From: Brachionus rotundiformis
Lineage: Eukaryota; Rotifera; Eurotatoria; Ploima; Brachionidae
Reading direction: 5' to 3'
Assembly: GCA_016802295.1 (NCBI GenBank)
Contig: JAESIW010000162.1
Span: 103,802-167,801 of the forward strand
Length of the DNA: 64,000 bases
The notes beneath the pieces were generated by a model. The model had not been told where the DNA came from, searched no databases, and saw only the letters and a list, made by a program, of their open reading frames with translations. The number at the start of each line of letters is the position of its first letter. Within the stretch, counting starts at the first letter, position 1. This document shows, piece after piece, positions 1 to 11,986 of this stretch. The position numbers and the translations under genes are program-made.

Positions 1-28
1 AGTTTTTATTCAAAAAAAAAACAAAAAA

Positions 29-2901
29 TTAATCAATCAATTGAAGCAAATAGCTTGCGCATTTTGTAACTTTATCAACATATCTGTCAGCATTATTTTT
101 TATAAATTTGCACAATTTAACTGTATTGTTCAATGATTTGCCAAGTGTTTGCATAAATTCAGTGTTTATTTCATTTGTATGGCTATTTAGTAGATTTCCA
201 AAAGATACCAACACTCTAAACAATGCCTCATTGTCCCATTTAGCTAAACAATCACACAGAAAATCATTGTTAACAAATTGCATTTGTTCTGAGATCAAAT
301 CAGTGCACACATTTGCTGAAAATTCTGAGTCCAAATTTACCAAATTTGGATACAAAACAGTATAGTTCAATAGTAATGTAGCAAATGAAATTTGAAGTGT
401 TTTGTTATTTGAGTCACTCGATTCTAAAATATAATTGAAAAGAAATTTTTTTTTGTTTAATAAAAATTTCAAAAGTTTTCTGTTCATATCTTCTAATGAG
501 TATAAACATTTGAATAAATTGCAAAAAATGCGCATTGCCAGCATTGAATTGGTGGCGTTATTTTTGTTTGATAAAAGTTTAGTGAAAATTTCAAAGTAAT
601 AATTTGTTAAATTTTCTTGAGACATAATGTGATTGACCACTTGCTTATCTAACACCAATATTCGAACCAAATCAATAAATGGGAACAATTTTTCTTAAAA
701 TGTCAATTTAGAATTAATAAAATGAATGATTAAATGAACGTTTAAATATTTATAAAAATTAAAATAATTTTACTTAATCTAATTTAATATATTTACCTTG
801 TGGAAACTTATCAATGCATTCAATTAACTGATCAAATATACTAGACTTAAATTGATTTTTGGTCATCATATCTTCCAATGAACTAATAAAATCGATATCA
901 TTTTCTGAACAAAATTCTCTTATCTTTTTGAAAATAGTATCTAAGTTATATTGATCAAATAAAAGGAAGCTTTTGTGTGGAAAGAATTGGTTAGAGTGTT
1001 TTAAATTGGATTTTACTAAAGTGGTATGAGCATTTTTACTGCTCTCATGGTCATTTGAACTGGGAACATATCTATTTCCGCCAGTAAATGGATCGTAAAA
1101 GCCACTTGATTGATGAGTCGATGAGCCACCAATTACTTGACTTTGAGTGTTTTGAATTAAAAATTGGGCTATTTGATCCAGAAAATGTTGACTTAAATCA
1201 TGTTGATGAATAAATTTTTGTGCAGCATGATACGGATCTTCGGTTAGATTATAAGCTAGTTTAAGTTTTGCGCCTTGGTCAAGCTCAATATCAAATACAT
1301 AGTCATATTCTTTGCCCATGTAATTTACTTTTTTTGTTTGGCCGCCAGCTGCATCTGACGAGCCAACAGCAACTCCTATTTTAATCCATCTGGCTTCGTT
1401 TGCATCCCATTGGTACACTTCGGCCTCGTTCTGATTGTTTATAATCAAATTTTGACCATTGTGTTTGCCAGGCATGCTCAACGCTTCAATACCAGGCAGC
1501 TTATTCAAATTAATTGTTGACATTTCTTGACTTGTTTTGACCGGTATGGCAAATTGAGATAATTCTCTTTCAAATTCTTGCATTTCTTGACTTGTTGCCA
1601 TCAATGACTCGTTTTGAGTAAACAGCCTAATTGATCCATCGCTGCATGCAACAGCCAAATTACCATTTTGTAAATGAATCGCTTTCCACAAAGTTTGACA
1701 TGGCAATACTATTGTTTGAACCAATTCACTGTACGATTTGACTATTGAATGAACACGAAGAGATCTATCTTCACTGCTGCTAATTAAAAAACATTGGTCA
1801 TTTTGGCTAAAACAATTTAAAGAGTACAAAAACGAATCAGTGACACGAATAGTTTGCAATGGACTGTGATGACCCAAACGCCATTGAATAATTTGTCCAT
1901 CATTTGAACAAGAAAAAAACTCTTGACTATTTTGAGTGTTTAAAGTAAGGCCTCGGACACAATCGCTATGACCAGTGTATTTTAGCATGCATTCAGCACT
2001 TTTATTTTCTACATCAATGACCCAATGTTTGATGCTCTTGTCAGCACTGGCTGTCAAAACAACACCCTCTTGGTCTATGCTCATAACATCCCAAACAGTC
2101 AAGTCATGTCCTTTAATTGTGATCACTGGTGACAATTTGAAATTATTTCGGACTAAATCATTCAAGTTCCAAACTTTGGCCATACAATCAAACGATCCAC
2201 TGAATAATAAATTATCACGTGACGATGAGTTAGTAAAATTTAATGTACAAACTGGACCATCATGTGCAATAAATTGTGCAATTACTTTATTTGCTTGTAT
2301 GTCATGAAAAGCAATTGTTTGGTCATTTGAACCGGTTATAATTAATCCATTTGGATATTCATCAACGGTGTACACAACACAAACAGAATTGACATATTTT
2401 TTATGCGTATTGATAACTTGAGCTTCAACATATTGATTTGAAGTTCTAAATTTTCAATTTCATAATAATAATTGGTAAATAAATGAAAACCATTTTTATC
2501 TAATACAATATATTTGTATTTAATAAAAATTGTGTAATTGTATATATCAATGTAGTGTATTATAAAATATACAATACACAATATATTTCAAATATAATAT
2601 CTATATATAGAATTATATTTATTTAATCTAATGAATAATTTTACTTAAACTAAAAAAAAAAAATTAAAAATGATAATATATTAAAAAAAATTCTAGTTTT
2701 TGATGAGTTTTTTTTTTTTAATTTCTTCTAATTGTAAATAAAAATATTATGATAAAATTATTACTCTTGAGATTGTATCCACATTTTTGCACTCAAATCT
2801 CTTGACACACTTACAAAACCATTGTTTTCTTTTGTTGCACACAAACTCTTAACATCGGCCGTATGACCAAATAGTGAACACATTAATTTGTATGGTTTCA
2901 T
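29..2901 (-). CDS. PLAA: Phospholipase A2-activating protein (PLAA/Ufd3/Doa1 family), complete
   Basis: Ubiquitin-binding partner of the AAA-ATPase p97/VCP, acting in ubiquitin homeostasis and endolysosomal sorting (family knowledge). Proposed exons on the minus strand are 2901-2765, 2445-797 and 693-29, 2451 nt in all, giving 816 aa (human PLAA is about 795). The N-terminal part is a WD40 propeller: SVSRD in exon 1, then repeated GHxxxV...WxL units. The central PFU domain carries EAEVYQWDANEARWIKIG and GKEYDYVFDIEL, followed by a DPFTGGNRYVP motif typical of PLAA. The C-terminal exon is the PUL armadillo-like domain (FPFIDLVRILVL, then NKNNATNSMLAMRIFCNLF). Both junctions are GT/AG and keep frame. 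The start at 2901 gives MKPYKLMCSLFGH, aligning with the family N-terminus; an upstream in-frame extension has no support. EIPR1 lies 163 bp upstream on the same strand. The 3' end is 28 bp from the window edge. Confidence 0.93.
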
Positions 2902-3064
2902 TTTTAATAATTCTAAATTAAAAAAGTTTGCCAACATAAAAAGTATATGTGAATGTGAATTTGCGGGTCGATCAAGACCCGTTTTGTTCACAATTAATAA
3001 AATTAACTCCTCTTTTAGTAAAAATGATATTTTTATATTAGTTTTTTATTTTTCTATCTATTTA

Positions 3065-4508
3065 TTAAAGTAAAATTCTAAATTTTTCCTCCTTTGGTAC
3101 TTTGTTAATAACTAGTCTACCATCATAGCTAAGTGAAGCAAATATCCACGGATCTACAGAAGACCATTCAACACTATAAACACTATCTTCATGATCTTCG
3201 TAAATTTTGACCAATTTGTCCGGCTCTGGCACTTGTTTTGCTTCCATTTCTGAGCCAATATCTTCGTCAACAATTGTCTTAAATGGTTCAGATGACAAAC
3301 TAGAAACAGCACTTAATGCAACCTTGTTATCGCTACTTCCGGTCAAAACTAGTTGATCGTGAACACTATTGTATCTTACGCACCATATCCTAATTAATAA
3401 AATATTAATGTAACGGGTAATGTAATGTAATATGGTGACAAATTATGTAATACCAATGTGAATGATTGGTCATTGTCTTGAGACACTCATTTGATTTTCG
3501 AATGTCCCAAAATTTTGTTTTGCAATCATCACCAACAGACACGAAATAGTATTGTTTGTTTGGATTAAAATCAATATCACGAACAAATTGATTGTGACAA
3601 TTTTCAATTACAAAACATTGTCTATTATAGATTAATTTTAATTATTTTTTATTTTATTAGTTAAAGTCAATTCACTTCATTGATTTTAAGTCCCATCCAC
3701 GTATAGCGGTATCATTACATGTTGCTATTTGTGAATTATTGTGATGCAAGTTCCATTTGCAATTGGTAAATTTTGGTTGTCCCTTGGCTTCGAGTTTAGC
3801 TGAGCTAATCAATTTGGGCTCAGTTGAAGCGATTAAGTCATAATAATTGATTGAATTTTCTGTCAAAGAGACAACACCTTGAGCATTTGGTTCCCAAATG
3901 GTTCTTAAAATAAATTATTATCTTTTATAATATGCATTTTTTTTTGTAGATTAATCAAGCTTAAAAATTTTATTTATATAAAACATACGAAATACAATTT
4001 TGCAGAGGTATTTCTGTCAAATGTTTTAAAGAAAAATGTGTTGAATCATCTGCAGGTATGGACATTTCAATATTGTCATCCAATTGCCAAATCGAACATT
4101 TCATTTGAATGGAATTTGGTGTACCAAGTTTGTTGTAGCATGTCAAAAATTGTAGTTTATTTTGTGGAGATGATGCTATGTGCCAAATTTCTCCCTCTTC
4201 GTGGTCAAAAATACTTTTAGTCAATGTATTTAGCTCATCGTCATACTCGACCAAGTGTACCTTTAAGTGAAAACATTTGAAAAAAATAGTTAAAAATGAT
4301 AATTTAGCAATTTTTAGATTTGATAATACTTGATTGATATTTTTAAGAGTCTGGGTTCCGACTAAAAATCGTTTTATTTCGATTTCATTCAGTTGTGAAC
4401 ATAAGGCTCTGCTCTTAGGAAAATTAAAATGTAAAAACATTAGCCCATTATAATGATAAATACTTGATATTCTAGTCCATAGATTAAAGGAATTTCGTCC
4501 TCTAGCAT
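3065..4508 (-). CDS. EIPR1: EARP/GARP-interacting WD40 protein EIPR1 (TSSC1)
   Basis: WD40 propeller that works with the EARP and GARP tethering complexes in endosomal recycling and dense-core vesicle cargo sorting (family knowledge). Six exons on the minus strand: 4508-4464, 4413-4330, 4260-3989, 3903-3676, 3621-3454 and 3389-3065, totalling 1122 nt, 373 aa (human 387). Exon 1 is only 45 nt and encodes MLEDEIPLIYGLEYQ, matching the family start. Other diagnostic stretches are RFLVGTQTLK, GEIWHIASSP, NDTAIRGWDLKSM, RDIDFNPNKQYY and the very conserved C-terminus SVYSVEWSSVDPWIFASLSY...GRLVINKVP. Introns are about 50-70 nt. The gene sits just upstream of PLAA on the same strand. Nothing appears truncated. 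Confidence 0.93.
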
Positions 4509-4517
4509 TTATATATA

Positions 4518-5410
4518 TCTTTTTCTTAATAATTATGCTATAATTAGAAATTAAATTTGATGAATTTCAAATTTCTAAACATCATAGCTTGTCAAAAAAA
4601 GATCTTAAATTTGCTAATCAGAGTATTTTTTATCACCAATTTAAAATTTGAAAATGTACATATATATTTCATTGAGATTATATCAAAAATCTTTTTTTTT
4701 GTTGTAAAATTGAATTTATATTAATATTTAAATTTAAATATTATCATATATCATTAATGATAAAAGTTTTCTATTCAAAACAATGTTTGGTTTTTGTCTT
4801 GAAACAAAAAACAAAATATAATATTAAAGTAAATATTTTTCATAAGAAAATAATTTTTTTTGGAATATTTAAGCATTTAGTTAAATGATTTAAATTTACT
4901 GTTTTATGAAAAAATAATAAAATTTCCTGGATATGAAAAAAATTGATTGCAGTTTACTTAAATTAAACAAAAAAAGTTGTATTAAAAGGTTTTGTGAAAG
5001 TCAGTACAAAATGACAAAAAGAACAGAAAAAAGTGTAAAAAAATTGAATAACTTTTTTTCTAAAGGTTTAAACCTAATTCTGTAAATGCAGAATGGTGCA
5101 ACATTCAAAGTTGCATCAAATATGTATGTCTGCTAATTTTGCAGAGATTTTGCACATCATTAGCAGACTTTTACATTTGATGCAACTTTGAATGTTGCAC
5201 CATTCTGCATTCACAGAATTAATTTTAAACTTTTAGAAAAAAAGTTATTTCATTTTTTTACACTTTGTTCTGTTCTTTTGTACTGAACTTCACAAAACCG
5301 TATTAAAATAAAGTCTTGAATTTTGATAATTTTAAAATGTTACTTAATTAAATAAATTTTTAAATAAAAAATAATAAAAGATAAAAGAGTTCAATTTAAA
5401 AATAGAGAAT
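4518..5410. repeat. Direct repeat, copy A (diverged; interrupted by a MITE)
   Basis: Intergenic DNA between EIPR1 and the SLC5 gene (4509-5989) with no coding signal. Two stretches recur in the same order near 9.7-10.65 kb. One contains AATAATTATGCT...ATCATAGCTTGTCAAAAAAA (about 4530-4605, versus about 9715-9790). The other contains GTTAAATGATTTAAATTTAC and AATAAAATTTCCTGGATAT (about 4800-4987, continuing at 5300-5410, versus about 10385-10650). Copy A is split at 4988-5299 by a foldback element. Copy B lacks that insertion at the matching point but has other inserted DNA. Together the copies flank the transporter gene. Confidence 0.7.
4988..5299. mobile_element. Foldback MITE with 9-bp target duplication (element 1)
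   Basis: A 312-bp imperfect palindrome. Its ends are GGTTTTGTGAAAGTCAGTAC on the left and, read inward on the other strand, GGTTTTGTGAAGTTCAGTAC on the right. The arms continue through TGCAGAATGGTGCAAC and its complement to a short central loop near 5135. It is bounded by perfect 9-bp direct repeats GTATTAAAA at 4979-4987 and 5300-5308. The related direct repeat at about 10.56 kb reads straight across the matching site, acting as an empty site. There is no coding capacity, so it is non-autonomous. A 9-bp target duplication with long terminal inverted repeats is most like Mutator-type (MULE) elements; the superfamily is an inference. Confidence 0.8.
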
Positions 5411-5989
5411 TATTTAAGTCTTGACTTAAATAGTTACTCTTACATACGCGCATAACTTGATATAAATTTGTTGCCACAGGCTTATTTTCTCATTTAATTT
5501 TTTAATTAAAAAAATTATTATATAACCACATGTTTGTATTGAAACTTCAAGAAAAATTAAATTTAAGTAACCTTATGTGTATCAGATATTTTATTATATC
5601 AACCAAACAAAATATCACATTTATATTTAAATGCTGATATATTTTGATTTTTTAAACACCGTTGATATATAAGTTTAATTATCCTCTAGATTTTTTTGCC
5701 AACTTTTACTTGTTATCTAAGAAAATTCTGTTTAGATTTGAATAAATGAATTTTAATGATTGCTTGGTTTTATAACATTAAAATTGTATAACAAAAATTT
5801 AGACTTTATTCTGGATTACTTAGTTAAATAAGCTAACTTAAATAACAAAAAACTGGTTCATATTTTCTCAGTAGTGTAAAATTGTTTTTCTAAATACACC
5901 GATACTAATAGAGTTGAGTTGGGCAATTAGAAATAAATAAATTATCTAATTAAATTATTTAATTATTGTATTTCATTATCTTTAAGGAA

Positions 5990-8900
5990 ATGATTGAACA
6001 AATAAATAAATTTCATTATGCTGACTATATTGTTTTTGTGGGATTGCTATTAATTTGTGCCTTTATTGGAATTTTAATCGGATGGCTTGACCGAAAAAAG
6101 AATTCGACTCAAAGTTATTTACTAGGTGGTGGAGATTTAAAGATTTTTCCCATAGGTATTTCAATAATGGGCAGCTTTGTATCGGCCATAGCTATCCTTG
6201 GAGTATCCTCAGAAATGTACATATATGGAACTTTATACTGGACCATAATATTTCCCTATCCAATAACTCTTGCAGTCGCTGGCTTGGTGTTTGCTCCGAT
6301 GTTTCATCGTCTTAAAATAACTAGTGCTTATGAAGTAATTATTCAGGCTCAATAAATTTTGTTTCGAGTATTAAAAATATCTTTAGTATTTAGAATTTCG
6401 TTTCCATAAATGTGTAAGAATAGCAGCTTCAACTATATTTTGTTTTCAAATGGTAATTTTTATAGATTATTAAGAAATTAAACATTTTTGCGCTTTTAAG
6501 TTTTTCTACATGTCTGTTGCACTCTATTCACCATCACTAGCAATCGAACAAGGTAGCTTTATTATTTATTTTAAAAAATTATTTTAAAATAAAAAAAAAT
6601 CTAAAATTAGTCACGGGAATTCCTTTGTTTTACTCAATAAGTATTTTTTCCTCTTTTGCTCTTATTTAATAATTTCAAATTTCTCTTTTTAAAGTTGGAA
6701 CTGGTAGTATTTGTGCTCTGTACACAGTGGCAGGAGGATTAAGAGTATCCAAAAGTACAGTTATTTTTTCAATTGTTTTAATTTTATTTAAAGGGAACTG
6801 TTTGGATTGACACATTTCAGGTTGGAATTATGTTTATAGGTAAAGTCAAAATAGTGTTGTAGTCTTCCTAAACTAAAACTCCAATATTCAAGGACTGATT
6901 GTATTGATAATCAAAGGCATTAATGAAATCCCTGGTGGAATTTCAGAAGTTTGGCGAAGGGCTGACCAATCTGGTCGAATTGAATATTTCGAGTTATTTT
7001 TAAGACAACAACTTTATTTAAAAGAATTTTTTTTATTTTTTTTTTAGCTTTAATCCAAGTCCTTTTGTAAGACATTCAACATGGACACTATTTTTTGGTT
7101 CGTTTTTTACTGACTTGACTGTATACGGAGCAAATCAAGGTTCAATTCAGCGTTACATGGCAGTCAAAAAATGGCAATATGCTGCAAAGTAAATAGCTTT
7201 AAACATTTCCTTAAGATTTAGCTTTTTTGGACCTTTTGGTTGACCCAAATTTTGATAAACTCTCGGGCAACCTGTAACGATGTGGTACCATTCTGTTTTT
7301 AGTCAACATATGCCTAAGAGTTCCAGCAGAAACAAAATCATTTTTTGACTTAGCTGAATAGTTTTCTCTTTTATTCGCATTTCCATTGTTTGCCTTTTAA
7401 TTTCAATGTTTAATTAAAATTCAAAAAAAGAATGCTCAGTTATATTACGAACACCATATGAATCCTTAATATTTTTGGATATATCCAAAAAGTCAAATTT
7501 TAAAATTTTTAAGATAGATAAAAATGGTTCCTTTTAAATTGAAATTTTAAGCTAAATTAATTAATTTTTTAAATGATTTTAAATTGAAAAAAATACTCAA
7601 TTTACAAATTACAATTAGTCTGATACATTAATTATACTCAAAAATGAAAGATGTTTTACTAATTTTAAAATTAAAAAACGCTTTTTCATTTAAAAGAGCA
7701 CTTTTTGTTAATCTTATTGGTGTTTTAATTTTGCAATTCTTAATATTCCTAGCTGGTTTGATCGCTTATGCCAAATACTACGACTGTGATATTTTGTCAG
7801 CTGGTATTGTAAAAAAAGGAGAACAAGTATTAAAACAAGGATCATAGATTTTCAAAAATATTTTTTCTAATTCAGATTCTGCCATATTTGGTTTTGGATG
7901 TTTTGAGTAAGCTACATGGTTTTCCGGGACTTTTCGTGGCAACTATTTACAGCGCTGCTTTAAGGTAAAATACTCGCAAAAACAACATGCAGATCCGTTT
8001 ATCCTAGTTTTTTTTTTAAATAAAGCACTATTTCTACCGGTATGAACTCTCTGGCAGCAGTTTGCTTAACAGATTTTGTGAAGCCTCTATATAGAAAGAA
8101 ATGTGGCAAATCTATAAAAGACACAACGGCAACCTTAGTTAGCAAATTAATTGGTACGAATGTTATTCTTCTTTTTAATTAAATTCTCAATTTTAAAAAT
8201 ATAATTTAAAGCATTATTTTTTGGACTGGCTGCAATAGGAGTAGCTTTTTCTTGTCAATTCTTTGGTAACACTGTCATGCAGCTTACATCAAGTATTTTT
8301 GGCTTGCTAGGTGGACCTCTTCTAGGAGTTATTTCTCTTGGAATGTTTGTTAAAAAAGCAAACTGGATTGTAATTTATTCAAATCTACCGAATTGCCTCG
8401 TTTGATTATGCAGGCTAAAACATGCTTTTTGACCATGCACCAAAGTACAAACCGTCCATGCTAAAACATTTCTGATTTTGAATACATGGTCTAATAGCGT
8501 AATCACGGGTTTAGGTCCTCATTAGACTCTCGAGTTCTTGATTTGATGAGTTCTCAAGACTCGTTCTTGGGCTTTCTTAATTATTATCTAACTATTCAAT
8601 TGGTACAGCACCACAATCAGGAGAAAAAAAAACATAAGTAAAATTGATTTTTTATCAATTAAAATTAGACTTTTTGTTCGGTATTTTTCCTGATTTTTAG
8701 AAATTAAGAATTAGCATGGTCCAAAAGCCTTTCTGAGCTTGTAGCGTATTATAATCGAACGAGCGAAGACTTTAATTAATTGCCTTCATTTTATCTTAAG
8801 GGGGCAATTGTTGGATTGATTCTTAGTACGATTAGTTGCAGCTATTTGGGTATCGTTGGAGTGTTGTACAACAAACCTAGTGGTATTAAGCCAGTGTCAA

Positions 8901-9270
8901 CAGTTGGCTGTAATCTAACTACCACAACTCCAGCAACAAATTTGATTTCTCCCACTCAACATGATACTGGGTAAATTTTTAAATGCCAATTTGTAACAAC
9001 AAATATTGTTTGTCTTTGATTAGTCCATTTTTATCACAGTTGTCATATCTCTACTATTCTTTGTGTGCTTGTATAATAACATATATTTTTGGTATTGGTA
9101 TAAGTCTACTAGTTGAAAGAATGAAATGGATTCAAATAAAGCCAATAAAGCCTGAGTATTTGTTCGATTTAAAAATTTGGAGTGAAAACAAACTTGGTAA
9201 TAATAAAGTTGATGTAAAATTTAAACGAAAATTAATCGATCAACATGAAGAAGATTCTGTTCATTTTTAA
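5990..9270 (+). CDS. Sodium:solute symporter, SLC5 family (monocarboxylate/vitamin transporter-like)
   Basis: Multi-pass plasma-membrane Na+-coupled transporter. Thirteen exons were assembled: 5990-6334, 6387-6452, 6501-6552, 6695-6744, 6794-6839, 6893-6992, 7048-7188, 7697-7826, 7876-7964, 8026-8153, 8212-8369, 8801-8970 and 9024-9270, 1722 nt, 573 aa (SMCT/SMVT proteins are about 600-640). Family marks in order: YADYIVFVGLLLICAFIGI (TM1), SYLLGGGDLKIFPIGIS, MGSFVSAIAILG, TSAYEYLEFRF, YMSVALYSPSLAIEQVGTGS (joined across an intron), TVWIDTFQ, TDLTVYGANQGSIQRYMA, SAALSTISTGMNSLA and GLLGGPLLGVISLGMF. These resemble the SLC5A5/A6/A8/A12 branch more than glucose transporters; the substrate cannot be told. 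The ATG at 5990 follows TTTAAG, so a 5'-UTR intron or a trans-splice acceptor is possible. Two introns (7189-7696 and 8370-8800) are much longer than the rest. Confidence 0.9.
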
Positions 9271-9707
9271 AATTGTCTTAATCAAAATAAATAAATAAAT
9301 TCTTGGATAAAAATTAAATATTTGCTTTTTTTTGTACTTGATGATACGAAAATTGAAGTTTTTATTTTTGTAGGTTTAGTATTATTTTAAACTTTTAATT
9401 AAATTCCATCTTATCTAAATGATTTAGGAGCTTGATTTAGAAATGATTATTTTCGTTTATAACTAATTAATAAATTCATTTTTTAAAATAGAATTTTTAT
9501 AAAATAAGTGTATCCAATGTTTTCATTAGTATAAAATTAAAAAACTTTATTTATTTTGACTAATCTGAATATGATTTTCAGATCAAATGATGCAATTTCA
9601 AAACGAATATAAAAAATCTCTTTTGTTCACTAATTGATCATTAGACCATAATAATAATTTGAAAATATGAATGATCAAAAATACTTTATATTCAAGTTCA
9701 TATACAT

Positions 9708-10650
9708 TTTTTTCTCAATAATTATGCTTTAATTAGTAATTAAATTTGTTGAATTCAAATTTTAAAGATCATAGCTTGTCAAAAAAAGTTACTTAATATC
9801 AGAAGCACCACATAAGTCATTTTGACTTTTTTTGGGAATTTTGAAGGCCCAAATAATGATAAATAGTGAAAAGATAAACATTTTCCTTTCTTTACTGCTT
9901 TTTTGGATCGGGGGTTGTGAAGTTGGTTTCAATTCGATCATTTCAATTCAGAAATATTTGAATAACTTTTTTAATAAAAGAGATAATTTAGTTCTATGAA
10001 ATGCTCAATTATAAGCAAATTTGCTTAAATCAGTAAAATAAGTCTGCAAAATACTCTGCAACATTATGCATTTTGCACGCCATTAAAAAGTATTCAAATC
10101 AATTGTGCACTTACTTTGCAGAGTTTTTGCAGACATATATTTTCAGATTAAGCAAAGTTGCTTAAACATTAAGCATTTTACAGAACTTAATTATTCCTTA
10201 TAGTAAAAAAGTTATTCAAATTTTTCTGAATTGAAACGATCGAATTGAAAAGAACTTCACGGTCCCTTTGGATCGTCTGTTATTGATTTTAAATAATCAC
10301 TGTCTTTATTTAGTGGTATTTTTTACAAAGTTGACCGAATTCCGCCGGTGCTTCTAGTATTGAAGAATAGAATATTTTTATTAATCAGAATAAAAAACAA
10401 AATATAAAAGTAAAGTAAATATTTTTTCGAAGAAAATATATTTTTTAGAATATTTAAGTATTTAGTTAAATGATTTAAATTTACTGTTTATGAAAAAATA
10501 ATAAAATTTCCTGGATATCAAATATTTTGATTGCAGTCTAATTTGAATTATAGAAAAAATTGTATTTAATACAGTCTTGAATTATGATAATTTTATATGT
10601 AATTTAATTAAATCAATTTTTAAATAAAAAACAATAAAAGATATAAGATT
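9708..10650. repeat. Direct repeat, copy B (diverged; carries a different insertion)
   Basis: Second copy of the repeat found at 4518-5410, downstream of the SLC5 gene, inside the gene-free interval 9271-11986. Its left block (about 9708-9798) and right block (about 10385-10650) match copy A in the same orientation and order. Between them lies unrelated DNA containing foldback element 2. A further short inverted pair, AGAAGCACC at 9801-9809 and GGTGCTTCT at 10347-10355, may mark an older element into which the MITE inserted. Confidence 0.65.
9911..10266. mobile_element. Foldback MITE with 9-bp target duplication (element 2)
   Basis: A 356-bp foldback element. The left end reads GGGGTTGTGAAGTTGGTTTC and the right end, on the other strand, GGGACCGTGAAGTTCTTTTC. 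Both then continue CAATTCGATC.TTTCAATTC and on through TTTGAATAACTTTTTTA. The arms meet around TCTGCAAAAACTCTGCAAAG. The element is flanked by the perfect 9-bp repeat TTTGGATCG (9902-9910 and 10267-10275). The terminal GTGAAGTTC core is shared with element 1 (4988-5299), so the two look like subfamilies of one non-autonomous family. No open reading frame is present. Confidence 0.78.
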
Positions 10651-11986
10651 TTAATTTAAATAAAAAAAAGTTTAAATCAAAAATCGTTTTTTCTATAAAA
10701 TTTAATTTTACTATCAAAATTTAACAGTTTTTTTAAATTTTAATTAGATTAATTGTAAATATTTAAAGTCCTACAAATATTCAAGCAAACAATGTTATCT
10801 TCGATTTAATTAATCATTTTGATAAAGAAAAGCGAAAAAAAAAGCATATATTTAAAATATTTGTTTTAATTACAATTTTAAGACTTAGATTATATTCTAA
10901 AAGTTTTTAAAAAATTACTTTATTATCTGACTGTGATAATTTCGACGACTTTGTCATTTATCTATGCTAAATAATATTTATTTTTTATTATTTAAGAGCT
11001 TTTAAATTTATTGAATTATGATTAATTAATTTAATTTAATTTTACTGAATTTTTAATTTAATTGAAAACCATCTTCGTAATTTGGTTCATATTAAGTAGT
11101 TTATTAGAGTATAAGTTAATTTTTTTTTTTAAAGAAATTTTACTGCATTATTTAAAATTTTATTATTTGCTTTAATCATAAACGAACTTTTATCTAAAAA
11201 TCAGTTATTCATTATTTTAATTTAAAAGCGAGTTTTTTAACTCATAAAAATAGATCCCGAAGAATTTACCAACAATTTTCAAGATTAACTTTATATTCAA
11301 AATTTATTTTTTTAAAAGTCATTTAACTCATTTAGAGATGATTAATTACTTTTAAGCAAATGATAAAGATAATTTTTGACTTTTTTTCAGGTTTTAAATA
11401 GCAGATAGAGAAAAAACAGGCTTTTTATATTTGCACACATTTTTATGTAATGGAATAGAAGATCGAGTTTTTTTTTAAAGAGAATAAATTTCATTTTAAT
11501 TGGAAAATTTATTATTAATTATAATAAAAATTTTCTAGGATTAATATAAACAAGTACTTGAGTAAAAGTGAATACAAAAAAAATTCATATTTAAGATAGT
11601 CCCGTATAACTAATTGTAATTCATGGCAACATATGGCGCTAAAATAGCGATAAAAATAATTTTAAAATAATAATGATTATTATTGATTAATTAATACAAC
11701 GCTAATAAACAAGGCATAATTAATTCCTAATTTTAAATTAGGGCCCATTAACATCTTGAAAAGTTAAAAACAACAAATAAATTCTTTAAAATATGGGAAA
11801 CCTAAAATATTTTTTAATATTTTTTTTCTAAATAAAAAAAGTTTTTATTTTACAAGTATTTATCAACTTTTTTTTCGTTTTAAAATTGTTAAAAATTATT
11901 AAAAGCTAATGATCTTTGAGAAATTACCTGAGAATTAGACTTTAAAATTTTAAATAAAATAAATTAAAATTTAGAAAAAAAAAGAA
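10651..11986. other. Gene-free AT-rich intergenic DNA
   Basis: Very AT-rich, with homopolymer runs and no open frame or family resemblance. It separates the repeat region from the first calpain gene. Any promoter of that calpain must lie at its right end, but no convincing TATA box was seen. Confidence 0.5.

Noticed and set aside
3970..4463. Reading EIPR1 exons 2-3 as one continuous 156-codon frame
   Set aside because: The continuous frame includes sequence that breaks the family alignment; GT/AG introns at 4463-4414 and 4329-4261 restore it exactly and link to the 45-nt first exon.
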